Shown here: positions 9,498 through 17,201 of the stretch, one piece after another
How positions within the stretch are numbered: the first letter of the stretch is position 1
Layout of the letters: every line of letters begins with the position of its first letter
Source: a virus
Reading direction: 5' to 3' (one strand)
Length of the DNA stretch: 30,971 nt
IMG/VR virus record: IMGVR_UViG_3300035670_000916
Coordinates: 1 to 30,971 of that record
The notes under the pieces: model-generated
Told to the model about the DNA's origin: nothing
What the model saw: the letters and a program-made list of their open reading frames with translations, nothing else
Databases searched by the model: none
Program-made: the position numbers and the translations under genes

Positions 9498-9584
9498 GGG
9501 CGTGACAAGTGAGAGATTAACGCGGTTTACTGGTGCCCCCAGCCCCGTGTTTTTCTAACCCAGGTGCAATTCCTGGCACGTCCA
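9498..9584 (+). other. tRNA-like acceptor stem plus T-arm (degenerate or mimic)
   Basis: GGGCGTG (9498-9504) pairs with CACGTCC (9577-9583) in 7 bp with one G-T wobble. It is directly adjacent to a 5-bp T-arm-like hairpin, CCAGG/CCTGG (9560-9564/9572-9576), with the 7-base loop TGCAATT, which has G where a tRNA T-loop has T55. The overall span of 86 bases fits a class II tRNA, but I find no convincing D-arm, no U33 and no acceptable anticodon loop. The middle instead holds the terminator-like hairpin at 9520-9550. It may be a tRNA remnant, a mimic, or coincidence. Confidence 0.25.
9520..9554 (+). terminator. Rho-independent terminator-like hairpin after the left virion operon
   Basis: ACGCGG (9520-9525) pairs with CCGTGT (9545-9550), including one G-T pair. 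An inner helix CTGG/CCAG (9530-9533/9539-9542) closes the loop, and five Ts lie at 9550-9554. It falls 31 bases after the stop of the preceding gene and before the scaffold gene, the expected place to separate internal-protein and capsid transcripts. The internal loop makes it weaker than the terminators at 22512 and 23047. Confidence 0.4.
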
Positions 9585-9639
9585 CTCCCAACCAGACCGA
9601 CCGGCCCTGGTGGAGAAATCATAGTCCGGTAGTTACAGC

Positions 9640-9666
9640 CATCATCTTCTTCCCCGGTTGATGATG
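9640..9666 (+). repeat. Inverted repeat upstream of the scaffold gene
   Basis: CATCATC (9640-9646) and GATGATG (9660-9666) form a perfect 7-bp stem around a 13-base pyrimidine-rich loop, 39 bases before the scaffold start. It has no T-run, so it is not a terminator. It could be a transcript-stabilising hairpin or an operator for the capsid transcript. No convincing sigma-70 promoter is visible nearby. Confidence 0.35.
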
Positions 9667-9705
9667 TGGGTAGCGATTCACCTAATGAATAGTAAGGGAG
9701 TTACT

Positions 9706-10188
9706 ATGTCTGAGTACGAGTGGGACGACGACGATATCGAAACGTCGAATGACAGTAATGCCATGAAGGAACTTCGGAAAGCCTACAAGAAGTTGCAGGC
9801 TGAGAAGAAGGAACTGTCTGAGATGCTGGATGGCATGCAATCGTCGCTTCGTGAACGCTCCGTCAAGGACGTTATCGCAGCGAAGGGGCTACCTGAGAAG
9901 GTGGCGGCACTTATCCCTAAGGATGCGACCACTTCTGAGGAGGTGGAGGCTTGGATCAACGAGTACGGTGACGTGTTCGGCATCCAGGCTGAGGCTAACG
10001 AGCCTGAACAGTCACGCCAGGTTAACCCTGACTTGGCTGCGTTGAACCGCATATCTGAAACCCAGAGCAGCGGTCAACCTTTCACTAATGACCCCGACCA
10101 GTTAGCAAGTCTAATCAGTGGGGCGCAGGACATGGAGGAATTAAACAAACTCCTGTTCGGTTCCACGACGGGGCCGCAGGCTTACTAA
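9706..10188 (+). CDS. Capsid scaffolding protein
   Basis: 160 residues from ATG 9706, chosen over the upstream ATG at 9658 because GGGAG (9696-9700) is correctly spaced before it. The N-terminus is very acidic (EWDDDDIE). Residues about 25-60 form a charged coiled coil (KAYKKLQAEKKELSEML), and the remainder is helical with a disordered C-terminal third. This size, acidity, coiled coil and position immediately before the major capsid gene are typical of scaffolds that fill the procapsid and leave or are cleaved before DNA packaging. Function rests on context and composition, since scaffolds share little sequence. Confidence 0.75.
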   Translation: MSEYEWDDDDIETSNDSNAMKELRKAYKKLQAEKKELSEMLDGMQSSLRERSVKDVIAAKGLPEKVAALIPKDATTSEEVEAWINEYGDVFGIQAEANEPEQSRQVNPDLAALNRISETQSSGQPFTNDPDQLASLISGAQDMEELNKLLFGSTTGPQAY

Positions 10189-10222
10189 GCCTCGCACAAG
10201 TAACAATAACTACTATTCACCT

Positions 10223-10232
10223 AAGGAGGTGA
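10223..10232 (+). promoter_or_regulatory. Perfect anti-Shine-Dalgarno match before the capsid gene
   Basis: AAGGAGGTGA is an uninterrupted 10-base complement to the 3' end of bacterial 16S rRNA. It ends 9 bases before the capsid ATG at 10242. It is by far the best ribosome-binding site in the window, as expected for the most abundant protein. Confidence 0.8.
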
Positions 10233-10241
10233 AACACTACT

Positions 10242-11174
10242 ATGAGTAACGCTTACACTGGCACTTCTGCTATGGCTGGACTTGTCAAGGCAGCCTATGA
10301 TCGTTACGTTGAGTTCGCTCTGCGTTCGCAGCCGCTGTTCCGCAACCTCGCGGACAAGCGTCCTGTGCAGCAGGCTATGCCGGGTTCTTCGGTGGTGTTC
10401 TCGCTGTACCAAGACCTCGCAGCCGCGACCGGCACTCTCACTGAGACTGTTGATCCGAACGCTGTAGCGATCTCGGACGTGAACACTGTCACTGTCACCC
10501 TGAACGAGTACGGCAACACCGTGCTGAACACCCGCAAGTTGGGTGAGTTCGCGTTCAGTGACGTTGATCCCGCCGTGGCGAACATCGTTGCCTACAACAT
10601 GGCTGACTCGATTGATAAGATCGTTGTCAACACCTTGATCGGTGGCACGAACGTCCTGTACGCCGGTAGCGGCAACACCGCCACTTCTGGTGTGGCTGCT
10701 GGTGACGACATTGAGGGTGGCTTGATCCGTCAGGCTGTCGCTAAGTTGCGTGCCGCTAACGCTGTCCCCCGTGACGGCATGCTGTACGCCTGCTACATGC
10801 ACCCTGAGGTCGCGCATGATCTGCGTTCGGAGACTGGTGCTCTCGCGTTTGAGGATGTCCGTAAGTACACGGACCCGAACGTGGGTAACATCTTGAACGC
10901 TGTGACTGGCGTGTACGGTGGCGCTTACGTGGTGGAGACTCCGCGTGCATACACTGCCACGGATGGCACTTCGTCTGCGAAGGTGTACCGCACGATCATC
11001 GCTGGTCAGCAGGCTCTCGCTGAGGCGACTGCTGTTGAGCCGGGTGTCGTTATCGGCCCGGTTGTTGACAAGTTGATGCGGTTCCGGCCTGTCGGCTGGT
11101 ACTCGTTGCAGGGTTGGGCTCGCTACCGCGAGGCTTCCTTGTACCGGATTGAGTCAACTTCGTCTATCGCTTAG
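10242..11174 (+). CDS. Major capsid protein, N4-gp56-like family (HK97 fold)
   Basis: 310 residues. The N-terminal helix (residues 10-35, YDRYVEFALRSQPLF) is followed by the RPVQQAMPGSSVVFSLY strand and a TGTLTETVDPNAVAISDVNT loop. A long segment (VTLNEYGNTVLNTRKLGEF) then leads to an alpha segment ending NTLIGGTNVLYAG, and a later HPEVAHDLRSETG element. This order is what I recall of the N4-gp56-type major capsid proteins. About 420 copies would form a T=7 shell, but copy number cannot be read here. Scaffold lies directly upstream and a hairpin terminator directly downstream. Codon use is GC-rich and regular, fitting high expression. The family call is by recall of pattern, not by alignment. 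Confidence 0.85.
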   Translation: MSNAYTGTSAMAGLVKAAYDRYVEFALRSQPLFRNLADKRPVQQAMPGSSVVFSLYQDLAAATGTLTETVDPNAVAISDVNTVTVTLNEYGNTVLNTRKLGEFAFSDVDPAVANIVAYNMADSIDKIVVNTLIGGTNVLYAGSGNTATSGVAAGDDIEGGLIRQAVAKLRAANAVPRDGMLYACYMHPEVAHDLRSETGALAFEDVRKYTDPNVGNILNAVTGVYGGAYVVETPRAYTATDGTSSAKVYRTIIAGQQALAEATAVEPGVVIGPVVDKLMRFRPVGWYSLQGWARYREASLYRIESTSSIA

Positions 11175-11186
11175 TTGATGGTGTGG

Positions 11187-11216
11187 GGGGCCGCATCATA
11201 TTGCGGGTGCGGCCTC
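11187..11216 (+). terminator. Hairpin terminator/attenuator after the capsid gene
   Basis: GGCCGCA (11189-11195) pairs with TGCGGCC (11208-11214), extended by one G-T and one G-C pair to 11187/11216, around a 12-base loop. It is followed by a mixed pyrimidine stretch (TCTCACTTTC) rather than a clean T-run. The position 12 bases after the capsid stop suggests partial termination that raises capsid transcripts over tail transcripts. Confidence 0.55.
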
Positions 11217-11243
11217 TCACTTTCAATGGGAAGGTTTTTCTGG

Positions 11244-11546
11244 ATGCGTCGTTTGTGGACTGGTGGCCCTACGAATGTTCGTAAGGCTGGTCGGGATCAC
11301 CGTTTGTGGTGGGTTGGCTGGGATGAGGGCATTGATGTTGTGCGTGATGCTGCCGGTAACTGGGTTGAGTTGACGTATCCTGTTGATGAGGTTTTAACGA
11401 ACGATTACGTGTTTGTCCTGCGTGGCGGGTACCGTAAGATCGTTCCCGAGAATTACTATATCGAATTGGTTGCAGCCGGGTATGGCTCCTATTTCGAGAA
11501 TCTTGATGAGTACACCAACACGATGTTGTATCAGTATGAGGAGTGA
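11244..11546 (+). CDS. Small head-tail region protein of unknown function
   Basis: 100 residues from ATG 11244. I prefer this start over those at 11175 and 11226 because the region upstream forms the capsid-gene terminator and GGGAAGG (11228-11234) is spaced 9 bases before it. The protein is rich in Trp and Tyr, with alternating strands ([21 protein letters not shown]), and looks like a small beta-barrel. Capsid-completion and head-tail joining proteins of this size usually follow the capsid gene, so that role is plausible. No family is recognised. The stop overlaps the GTG of the next gene. Confidence 0.55.
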   Translation: MRRLWTGGPTNVRKAGRDHRLWWVGWDEGIDVVRDAAGNWVELTYPVDEVLTNDYVFVLRGGYRKIVPENYYIELVAAGYGSYFENLDEYTNTMLYQYEE

Positions 11547-12316
11547 GTGTGGCTGTTATCCCCCCGAATCGTGATGTTGGTGATGATGGTCATATTGATG
11601 ACCATAATGCTATTAATGCTAAACTTGGTGAACTTGCTGCTGTCCTTCCGGTTGCTGGACCGGTTGGTCCTACGGGTGCTACGGGTCCGGTAGGTCCTAC
11701 TGGTTCTGCGGGTCCTGCTGGTGCTTCTGGTGCTCAGGGTTTGCAGGGTGTTCAGGGTGTGCAGGGTCAGCAGGGTGTGTCTGGGCCTACTGGGGCGACT
11801 GGTCCCACGGGACCTAGTGGGGCTACTGGCCCTACGGGTCCTACTGGTGCTGCGTCTACTGTCCCTGGCCCTACGGGGGCAACTGGTCCTACTGGCCCGT
11901 CTGGTCCTGCTGGTGGACCTACGGGCCCTACGGGAGCAACGGGTGCTACGGGGCCTTCAGGGGCTCAGGGAGACGTTGGGGCGACTGGCCCTAGTGGACC
12001 TACCGGGGCTACCGGCCCGTCGGGTCCTAGTGGTCCTCAGGGCGTTACAGGGCCATCTGGTGCCACGGGTGCCACTGGCCCTACTGGTCCTTCGGGTGCC
12101 AATTCGACTGTCCCTGGTCCTACTGGTGCCACAGGACCCACTGGGGCTACGGGTCCTACCGGACCGACGGGACCGACCGGGCCTACTGGTCCTAGTGGTG
12201 CGAGTGTGACAGGTCCCACGGGTCCGACTGGCGCGACGGGTGCCACGGGTGCTACTGGCCCTGCGGGTACTGGTGGCGGAAGTGTTGTTGATGTTCTCAT
12301 GCTGATGGGTGGTTAG
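11543..12316 (+). CDS. Collagen-like tail fibre protein
   Basis: 257 residues from GTG 11543. Residues 1-35 contain a fibre-type start ([16 protein letters not shown]), a pattern common at the N-terminus of phage fibres. From about residue 38 to 235 the chain is almost wholly Gly-X-Y triplets, mostly GPT, GAT and GPS, interrupted twice by a short STVPGPTG segment. A short non-collagen tail ends in [10 protein letters not shown]. Such repeats form a collagen triple helix, so a trimeric fibre is expected, with the C-terminus nucleating or anchoring the trimer. The repeat is also visible in the DNA as strongly recurring 9-base units, making copy number likely to vary. The neighbours are adhesin-like genes. 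Confidence 0.8.
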   Translation: MSVAVIPPNRDVGDDGHIDDHNAINAKLGELAAVLPVAGPVGPTGATGPVGPTGSAGPAGASGAQGLQGVQGVQGQQGVSGPTGATGPTGPSGATGPTGPTGAASTVPGPTGATGPTGPSGPAGGPTGPTGATGATGPSGAQGDVGATGPSGPTGATGPSGPSGPQGVTGPSGATGATGPTGPSGANSTVPGPTGATGPTGATGPTGPTGPTGPTGPSGASVTGPTGPTGATGATGATGPAGTGGGSVVDVLMLMGG

Positions 12317-12319
12317 GAA

Positions 12320-12649
12320 ATGGCAGTCGCGTATAAAGTCCTTGGTCAGTTGGAGCCGTCAGCGACGACGGAAACAACCCTCTACACAGTCCCCTCCGCA
12401 ACGGAGGCGGTGTGTTCCACGCTGTCAGTGTGCAACAAAGCCGCTACCGCTGGCACATTCAGGGTGCGTATCAAGATCAACAACGCCGCTGATGACGATA
12501 AGCAGTTCGTGATGTATGACGCGCCTATCGCCGCGAAGGACACGCTGCTGTTGACGTTCGGTGCGACGCTTGGTGCGGGGGATGTGGTGCGGGTGTATGC
12601 GTCTAGCGCGGATCAGACGTTTCAGTTGTTTGGAAGCGAGATTGCCTAA
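12320..12649 (+). CDS. Small beta-rich virion/tail-associated protein
   Basis: 109 residues from ATG 12320 with AGGAA just upstream. The sequence is predicted all-beta: LYTVPSATEAVCSTLSVCNK and a later RVRIKINNAAD strand pair. I recall this type of jelly-roll-like protein with the motif TLYTVPxATxAVxxxLxVCN among aquatic and other phage fibres and adhesins. It lies between the collagen fibre and the glycine-rich adhesin and is probably part of the same host-contact complex. It could instead be a decoration protein on the capsid. Confidence 0.6.
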   Translation: MAVAYKVLGQLEPSATTETTLYTVPSATEAVCSTLSVCNKAATAGTFRVRIKINNAADDDKQFVMYDAPIAAKDTLLLTFGATLGAGDVVRVYASSADQTFQLFGSEIA

Positions 12650-13656
12650 TGGCAATCAAGTCTGTTTCGCTGTCGTTAATTGGTGACGATAAGCGGTCAA
12701 AGTCGATTGTTGACTTGTACAAACAGTCAACTCCGCTACAGATTGAGTACGTCGTCATTGCTGGTGGTGGTTCTGGTGGCTATTCGCTAAATGGTCAAGG
12801 CGCAGGCGGCGGAGGCGCTGGTGGATACCGATCAAACGTATCGGGAGAGTCATCGGGAGATAACTCGTCCGCAGAGGCATCTTTGCAATTGGACGTAAAC
12901 ACGGAGTATGCGATCACTGTCGGCGCTGGGGGCGCGGCTTCTGGTGCAAGTGCTACAGGGCTCTACGGTAACAACGGTTCCAGTTCGCGGTTCTATTCGA
13001 TTGTGTCAGAGGGTGGAGGATCAGGCGGCGGCGGAGGGGTTACGCCTAGGCGCGGCGGAGCAGGCGGAGGGCCGTGGGGTGAACCTGTATCACGGTCTGC
13101 CACTTTGGGAACCCCAAATCAGGGAGGCGACAGTGGAGCCAACTATGCAAGCGCGACAGCCTCACAAGTTGCGGGTGGAGGCGGTGGCGGAACGGGAGCG
13201 AACGGTTCTAACGCTGCACTCAAAGTTGGTGGTAACGGCGGCAATGGAACTGCTTCGTCAATAACGGGTTCCAGCGTCACGCGAGGCGGCGGCGGCGGCG
13301 GCGCTCCCTCTTATACGGGTGTTTCTTCCGGTGGCACGACGCAAGGTGCGGGAGGATCGGGCGGCGGAGGAGCATCCATTGCATCGACCTCTACTGGTTC
13401 ACTGAATGCAACGTCTGATTCGGGTTCAGTTAATACCGGATCGGGCGGCGGAGGAGTATCTGTCAACAACCCTGCTTTGGGTAGCCCCGGCTACAGTGGT
13501 GCTGGGGGATCGGGCGTTGTAATCCTGAAATATCCCGACATTTACACGGCAACATTCTCGTCCGGAGTCACCCACAGCACGACTACTAGCAACGGATTCA
13601 GCGTAACGACGATAACCGCCACATCTACCACTAGCGAGACGGTTACTTTCTCATGA
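12649..13656 (+). CDS. Glycine-rich tail adhesin, one module
   Basis: 335 residues, start overlapping the previous TAA. A 30-residue leader is followed by IEYVVIAGGGSGG. About 230 residues follow, rich in Gly, Ser and Ala, with GGGGG runs separated by short strands, and then the terminal block SGVVILKYPD...YTATFS...TSTTSETVTFS. Polyglycine runs separated by strands fit the polyglycine-II sandwich described for long-tail-fibre adhesins of some T-even phages, where the loops at one end bind the receptor; applying that model here is inference. The module is repeated twice in the next gene, and the terminal blocks are nearly identical, which marks a recent duplication. Confidence 0.75.
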   Translation: MAIKSVSLSLIGDDKRSKSIVDLYKQSTPLQIEYVVIAGGGSGGYSLNGQGAGGGGAGGYRSNVSGESSGDNSSAEASLQLDVNTEYAITVGAGGAASGASATGLYGNNGSSSRFYSIVSEGGGSGGGGGVTPRRGGAGGGPWGEPVSRSATLGTPNQGGDSGANYASATASQVAGGGGGGTGANGSNAALKVGGNGGNGTASSITGSSVTRGGGGGGAPSYTGVSSGGTTQGAGGSGGGGASIASTSTGSLNATSDSGSVNTGSGGGGVSVNNPALGSPGYSGAGGSGVVILKYPDIYTATFSSGVTHSTTTSNGFSVTTITATSTTSETVTFS

Positions 13657-15449
13657 GCATTACCTCGATTTCTGGAAACTCATCCACGCGATCAATCAGT
13701 AAAGCCACATTGAAAGCGGCGATCTCGGTTGAGTATCTAGTAGTTGGCGGTGGCGGCGGAGGTGGTCGCGGAGGCGGAATAGGCGTAGGTGGCGGTGGTG
13801 GCGCTGGTGGCTTTCTCACAGGAACCATCAATGACATACGAGGCGACCACGAATACTACGTGACAGTCGGTAGCGGTGGCGCTGGCGCTTTGAGTTCCGA
13901 ACCGGGAGCAGGGTTCGACGGGGGTGAATCTGTTTTTGCGTCCATCGTTGCTCTCGGTGGTGGTGCTGGTGGTGGGCCGGGACTATCACAAGACGCCGGT
14001 TTTGATGGAGGATCAGGTGGTGGCGGATCGTCTGCCGCTACAGGTGGCTCCAATGGGGCGGGTGTTTCGGGTCAAGGAAACTCGGGTGGTACTGGGGTGT
14101 TTTCAGCAACCGCATCACAACGTGCTGCTGGCGGAGGTGGCGGTGCAGGTGGGGCTGGTGGTAACGCCGCAATCGACACGCCCGGTAATGGAGGATCGGG
14201 CAGCGCAAGTTCGATATCCGGTGCATCCGTGGGCTACGGCGGTGGCGGTGGTGGTGGGTTACACGCTTCCTCTACCGGGTCAGCCTCTACCGCTACCGAT
14301 GGTGGCGGTGCTGGTGGAAAGGGTGTCTCTGGCTCTAACGCGACAACAAATACAGGAGGTGGAGGCGGCGGAGCAGGAAGTGGTACTAACAACGGCGGCA
14401 ACGGCGGTTCCGGCGTAGTCATCCTCCGCTACTCCAAGTTCTACGCCCCCACGTTCTCTGCCGGTGTCACAGCGTCAACGGTGCTTGATGGTGATGAGAA
14501 GGTGACGACGGTTACGGCGACTTCGACGACGAGTGAGACTGTTGAGTTTGGTTTGGATTCCAGTTTCCTTGTGGAGTATCTCGTTATCGCTGGGGGTGGT
14601 GGTGGTGGGACTAATGGCGCTGGTGGAGGCGCAGGTGGTTACCGAGCCAACGTATCTGGCGAGAACAGCGGCGGTGGGGCTTCAGCGGAAGCCGTGCTTT
14701 CTCTAAGTAAGGGCATCACTTACACGGTTACTGTTGGCGCTGGTGGTGCTGGTGGTCTTACATCTGGTCAAGCCAGAGGAGCGAATGGAAGCAGTTCCAC
14801 AGCGTTTTCCATTACTTCAACAGGTGGTGGTGGAGGTGGTGGTGGAAACACAAATACGGTCAATACTTGGATTGCTGGCGCATCCGGTGGCTCTGGTGGT
14901 GGTGGCGCTCCTTGGTGGGGTAGTGGCTCCGGTGCATCGGGAACAACCGATCAAGGATACGGCGGTGGTAACGGCAATGATGCAGCCGTTCCAACGGGCG
15001 GTGGTGGCGGAGGGGCCGGTGCTGCCGGTGCTAACGGTGGAGCAGTAACAAATACCGGCGGTGCGGGTGGCTCAGGTGTTGCAAGTTCCATCACTGGGTC
15101 AAGCGTAACGAGAGCCGGTGGTGGTGGAGGCGGCAACAACAGCATTCCTGCTACTGGTTCAGGTGGTTCTGGTGGCTCCGGTGGCGGAGGTGATGGTGCT
15201 TTACGCCTTGGTAATGGATCACCGGGCTCTGCCAATACAGGTGGCGGAGGCGGCGGCGGAGGTGGCGGAGGCGGTGCTGACGCTAGAAGCGGCGGCAACG
15301 GCGGCTCCGGTGTCGTAATCCTGAAATACCCCGACTCCTACACGGCAACCTTCTCCGCTGGCGTCACCTCATCAACATCCACAAGTGGCGGCTTCACGGT
15401 CGCCACGATCACGGCAACATCAACAACGAGCGAAACGGTAACATTCACA
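12742..15449 (+). repeat. Three tandem copies of a glycine-rich adhesin module
   Basis: The modules run at about 12742-13653, 13728-14550 and 14571-15449. Each begins EY(V/L)V(I/V)(A/G)GGG and ends with GSGVVIL(K/R)Y, then a strand (F/Y)xxTFSxGV, then TATSTTSETV. The ends of modules 1 and 3 are most alike, even in DNA (GTAATCCTGAAATA at both), while module 2 has diverged (RYSKFYAPTF). Similar ends and variable middles suggest exchange between modules. Confidence 0.8.
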
Positions 15450-15452
15450 TGA
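13653..15452 (+). CDS. Glycine-rich tail adhesin with two modules
   Basis: 599 residues from ATG 13653 (ATGA overlap). The protein holds two full copies of the module in the previous gene: residues 26-300 and 307-598. Each has a leading VEYLV(V/I) strand, a long GGGG-containing middle and a closing SGVVILxY...SETV block. Two modules in one chain next to a one-module protein point to duplication followed by fusion. It is probably displayed on the tail tip or fibre and contacts the host. The middle parts differ in loop sequence, where receptor specificity would be expected. It carries no peptidase or glycosidase motif. Confidence 0.75.
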   Translation: MSITSISGNSSTRSISKATLKAAISVEYLVVGGGGGGGRGGGIGVGGGGGAGGFLTGTINDIRGDHEYYVTVGSGGAGALSSEPGAGFDGGESVFASIVALGGGAGGGPGLSQDAGFDGGSGGGGSSAATGGSNGAGVSGQGNSGGTGVFSATASQRAAGGGGGAGGAGGNAAIDTPGNGGSGSASSISGASVGYGGGGGGGLHASSTGSASTATDGGGAGGKGVSGSNATTNTGGGGGGAGSGTNNGGNGGSGVVILRYSKFYAPTFSAGVTASTVLDGDEKVTTVTATSTTSETVEFGLDSSFLVEYLVIAGGGGGGTNGAGGGAGGYRANVSGENSGGGASAEAVLSLSKGITYTVTVGAGGAGGLTSGQARGANGSSSTAFSITSTGGGGGGGGNTNTVNTWIAGASGGSGGGGAPWWGSGSGASGTTDQGYGGGNGNDAAVPTGGGGGGAGAAGANGGAVTNTGGAGGSGVASSITGSSVTRAGGGGGGNNSIPATGSGGSGGSGGGGDGALRLGNGSPGSANTGGGGGGGGGGGGADARSGGNGGSGVVILKYPDSYTATFSAGVTSSTSTSGGFTVATITATSTTSETVTFT

Positions 15453-15835
15453 GTCACTTTGCGAAACTGGACGAGAACAACATTGTCACTTTCGTGACGG
15501 TGGGCCGTCAGGAGGACGACGGCAAAGAACAAGAGTTGTGCGACCGCACCGGGGATGTCTACCGGCAGACCTCGTACAACACTCGCGGCGGTGTGCATTA
15601 CAACCCCGAGACTGGCGAGCCGTCTGAGGATCAGTTGAAGGCGTTGCGGAAGAACTACGCCGGTATCGGGTTCACGTTCGATGAGCAGCGGGATGCGTTC
15701 ATTCCCCCGCAGCCGTTCCCGTCATGGGTGTTGAACGAGGAGTCGTGCTTGTGGGATGCGCCCGTGCCGTACCCGACGGATGGTGAGTTGTATTCGTGGG
15801 ATGAGGCTGCTGGGGAGTGGGTCGCTGCGGAGTGA
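15449..15835 (+). CDS. Small tail-associated protein of an aquatic-phage family
   Basis: 128 residues from ATG 15449 (overlap with the previous stop). The beginning (MSHFAKLDENNIVTFVTVG) and the block RKNYAGIGFTFDEQRDAFIPP followed by PSWVLNEESC and PYPTDGELYSWDEAAG match a protein pattern I recall from T4-like cyanophages and many marine or freshwater phages, annotated only as hypothetical or tail-associated. The W-rich C-terminal part looks like a carbohydrate-contacting fold. It lies straight after the adhesin gene and before a glycosyltransferase, so it probably belongs to the host-recognition cluster. The biochemical role is unknown. Confidence 0.75.
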   Translation: MSHFAKLDENNIVTFVTVGRQEDDGKEQELCDRTGDVYRQTSYNTRGGVHYNPETGEPSEDQLKALRKNYAGIGFTFDEQRDAFIPPQPFPSWVLNEESCLWDAPVPYPTDGELYSWDEAAGEWVAAE

Positions 15836-16887
15836 GATTTCACCTCGTATCGCTACCCCACACCAACACCACGTTCGACTTCACCGCCTGTGCGTTCACG
15901 GAGAAGGTACGCAAGTTCGCCATAATGATGACGAACCTCGGACACGAGGTGTACCTGTATGGCGGTGAACATAACGAGGCACCCGTCACTGAACACATCC
16001 CCTGCCTGACGGAACAGGAACGACTAGACGCTATCGGTGACCTGCATTTCACGATGGCCTCGTTCGACAACACCCTCCCACATTGGGTGCGTTTCAACAC
16101 GACCGCTATCGCGGAGATAAGCAAACGCATCCAGCAGAAGGACTTCATCTGCCTGATCGGTGGCACATCCCAGAAGCCGATTGCTGACGCTTTCCCCCAC
16201 CACATTAGTGTGGAGTTCGGTATCGGTTATCCCGGTACGTTCGCCAAGTACCGGGTGTTTGAATCGTATGCTTGGATGCACGCCGTGTACGGGTCCAGCA
16301 CCACGAACCCCGCCACCTTAGACGGTAACTTCTTCGACGCGGTTATTCCCTCCTACCTGGAGCCTGAGTTGTTTCCGTTGGGTGCTGGTGACGGCGGGTA
16401 CTTGATGTTCATTGGGCGACTGATTGAACGTAAGGGCTACAGGATCGCTGAGATGGTCGCGGAGCATCTAGGTGAACGGTTGATTATTGCCGGTACTGGC
16501 GAGACACCCACCTATGGTGAACCTGTCGGTGTCGTAGGTGCGGAAGAACGAGCACGCCTACTCGGTGGGGCGAAGGCTGTATTCACCCCCACCATCTACG
16601 TTGAACCGTTCGGCACCGTGGTGCCGGAAGCGATGATGTGCGGGACACCCGTCATCACCACCGACTGGGGTGCATTCACGGAAACCGTACAAGACGGTGT
16701 GACCGGGTACAGGTGCCGCACATTGGGTGAGTTCGTGCAAGCAGCACTAGATGCACCCGCGTTGGATCGGGCCGCTATCCGCGACTACTCACTGCAACGT
16801 TACAGCCTAGACGTTGTTGCACCACAGTACGAGAAATACTTCCGCCGCTTGTTGATGCTATGGGATAAAGGTTGGTACACGCTATGA
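15832..16887 (+). CDS. GT4-like glycosyltransferase
   Basis: 351 residues from GTG 15832, which overlaps the previous TGA; the upstream in-frame extension is unlikely. The N-terminal Rossmann half begins VRFHLVSLPHTNTTFDFTAC. The C-terminal half has MFIGRLIERKGY and the family signature EPFGTVVPEAMMCGTPVITT, an E-x7-E motif near residues 258-266 that binds the nucleotide-sugar. This is a GT-B fold enzyme that would transfer a sugar from an NDP-sugar. Substrate cannot be told from sequence. It stands inside the tail gene cluster, so it may glycosylate virion fibres or modify host surface sugars. A second, different GT lies at 29279. Confidence 0.85.
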   Translation: MRFHLVSLPHTNTTFDFTACAFTEKVRKFAIMMTNLGHEVYLYGGEHNEAPVTEHIPCLTEQERLDAIGDLHFTMASFDNTLPHWVRFNTTAIAEISKRIQQKDFICLIGGTSQKPIADAFPHHISVEFGIGYPGTFAKYRVFESYAWMHAVYGSSTTNPATLDGNFFDAVIPSYLEPELFPLGAGDGGYLMFIGRLIERKGYRIAEMVAEHLGERLIIAGTGETPTYGEPVGVVGAEERARLLGGAKAVFTPTIYVEPFGTVVPEAMMCGTPVITTDWGAFTETVQDGVTGYRCRTLGEFVQAALDAPALDRAAIRDYSLQRYSLDVVAPQYEKYFRRLLMLWDKGWYTL

Positions 16888-17201
16888 GTTGCAGATCAGG
16901 TTGCCCCACACAAGACCACGCCACCTACTCCGAGTGTTTGCGTGCAGCGAACGTCACCGTGACCGCGATCATCAACAGCCCCATGCAGCGCATGTTTGAG
17001 CAAACCAAAACCGAACTATCCGCCTACAAGACTGCCCGTGCTAACGGGATACAACCCGAAGGGACAACCATTGACAAGGTACGTTCGGCTGAGACTGCAA
17101 GCCGTCGCCTGGGTCGTCCGTATGATGCAAATACTGACCCCCCCGCGAACATGATCGTGAACAAGAACACTGCCCGTTTCGTGAATGCGAGTAATGAATG
17201 A
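16884..17201 (+). CDS. Small Cys-containing virion-cluster protein
   Basis: 105 residues from ATG 16884 (ATGA overlap with the GT stop). The N-terminus MSCRSGCPTQDHATYSECL holds three Cys and one His in the first 20 residues, a possible metal site. The rest is helical (MFEQTKTELSAYKTARANGI) and then a Pro/Asn-rich tail. I have an impression that this start pattern occurs in phages of Actinobacteria, but cannot confirm it. It sits between the GT and a connector candidate, so a minor virion protein or assembly factor is likely. Confidence 0.6.
   Translation: MSCRSGCPTQDHATYSECLRAANVTVTAIINSPMQRMFEQTKTELSAYKTARANGIQPEGTTIDKVRSAETASRRLGRPYDANTDPPANMIVNKNTARFVNASNE

Noticed and set aside
9658-9690. 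TTGATG...TAATGA as a promoter for the scaffold gene
   Set aside because: Spacing is 19 bases and both boxes are poor; the first box lies inside the inverted repeat. I see no clear promoter for the capsid genes.
10221-10817. 198-codon reverse frame opposite the capsid gene
   Set aside because: Long only because of the GC-rich third positions of the capsid gene; no start context, and the sense gene is a clear capsid protein.
12037-12300. Reverse-strand frame rich in GPVGPVAPV
   Set aside because: It is the antisense shadow of the collagen-like repeat; it has no ribosome-binding site and lies wholly inside the sense gene.
14951-15298. Reverse-strand Pro-rich frames opposite the glycine-rich adhesin
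   Set aside because: GGN codons read backwards give NCC (Pro, Ala, Ser and Thr); the frames only mirror the Gly runs.
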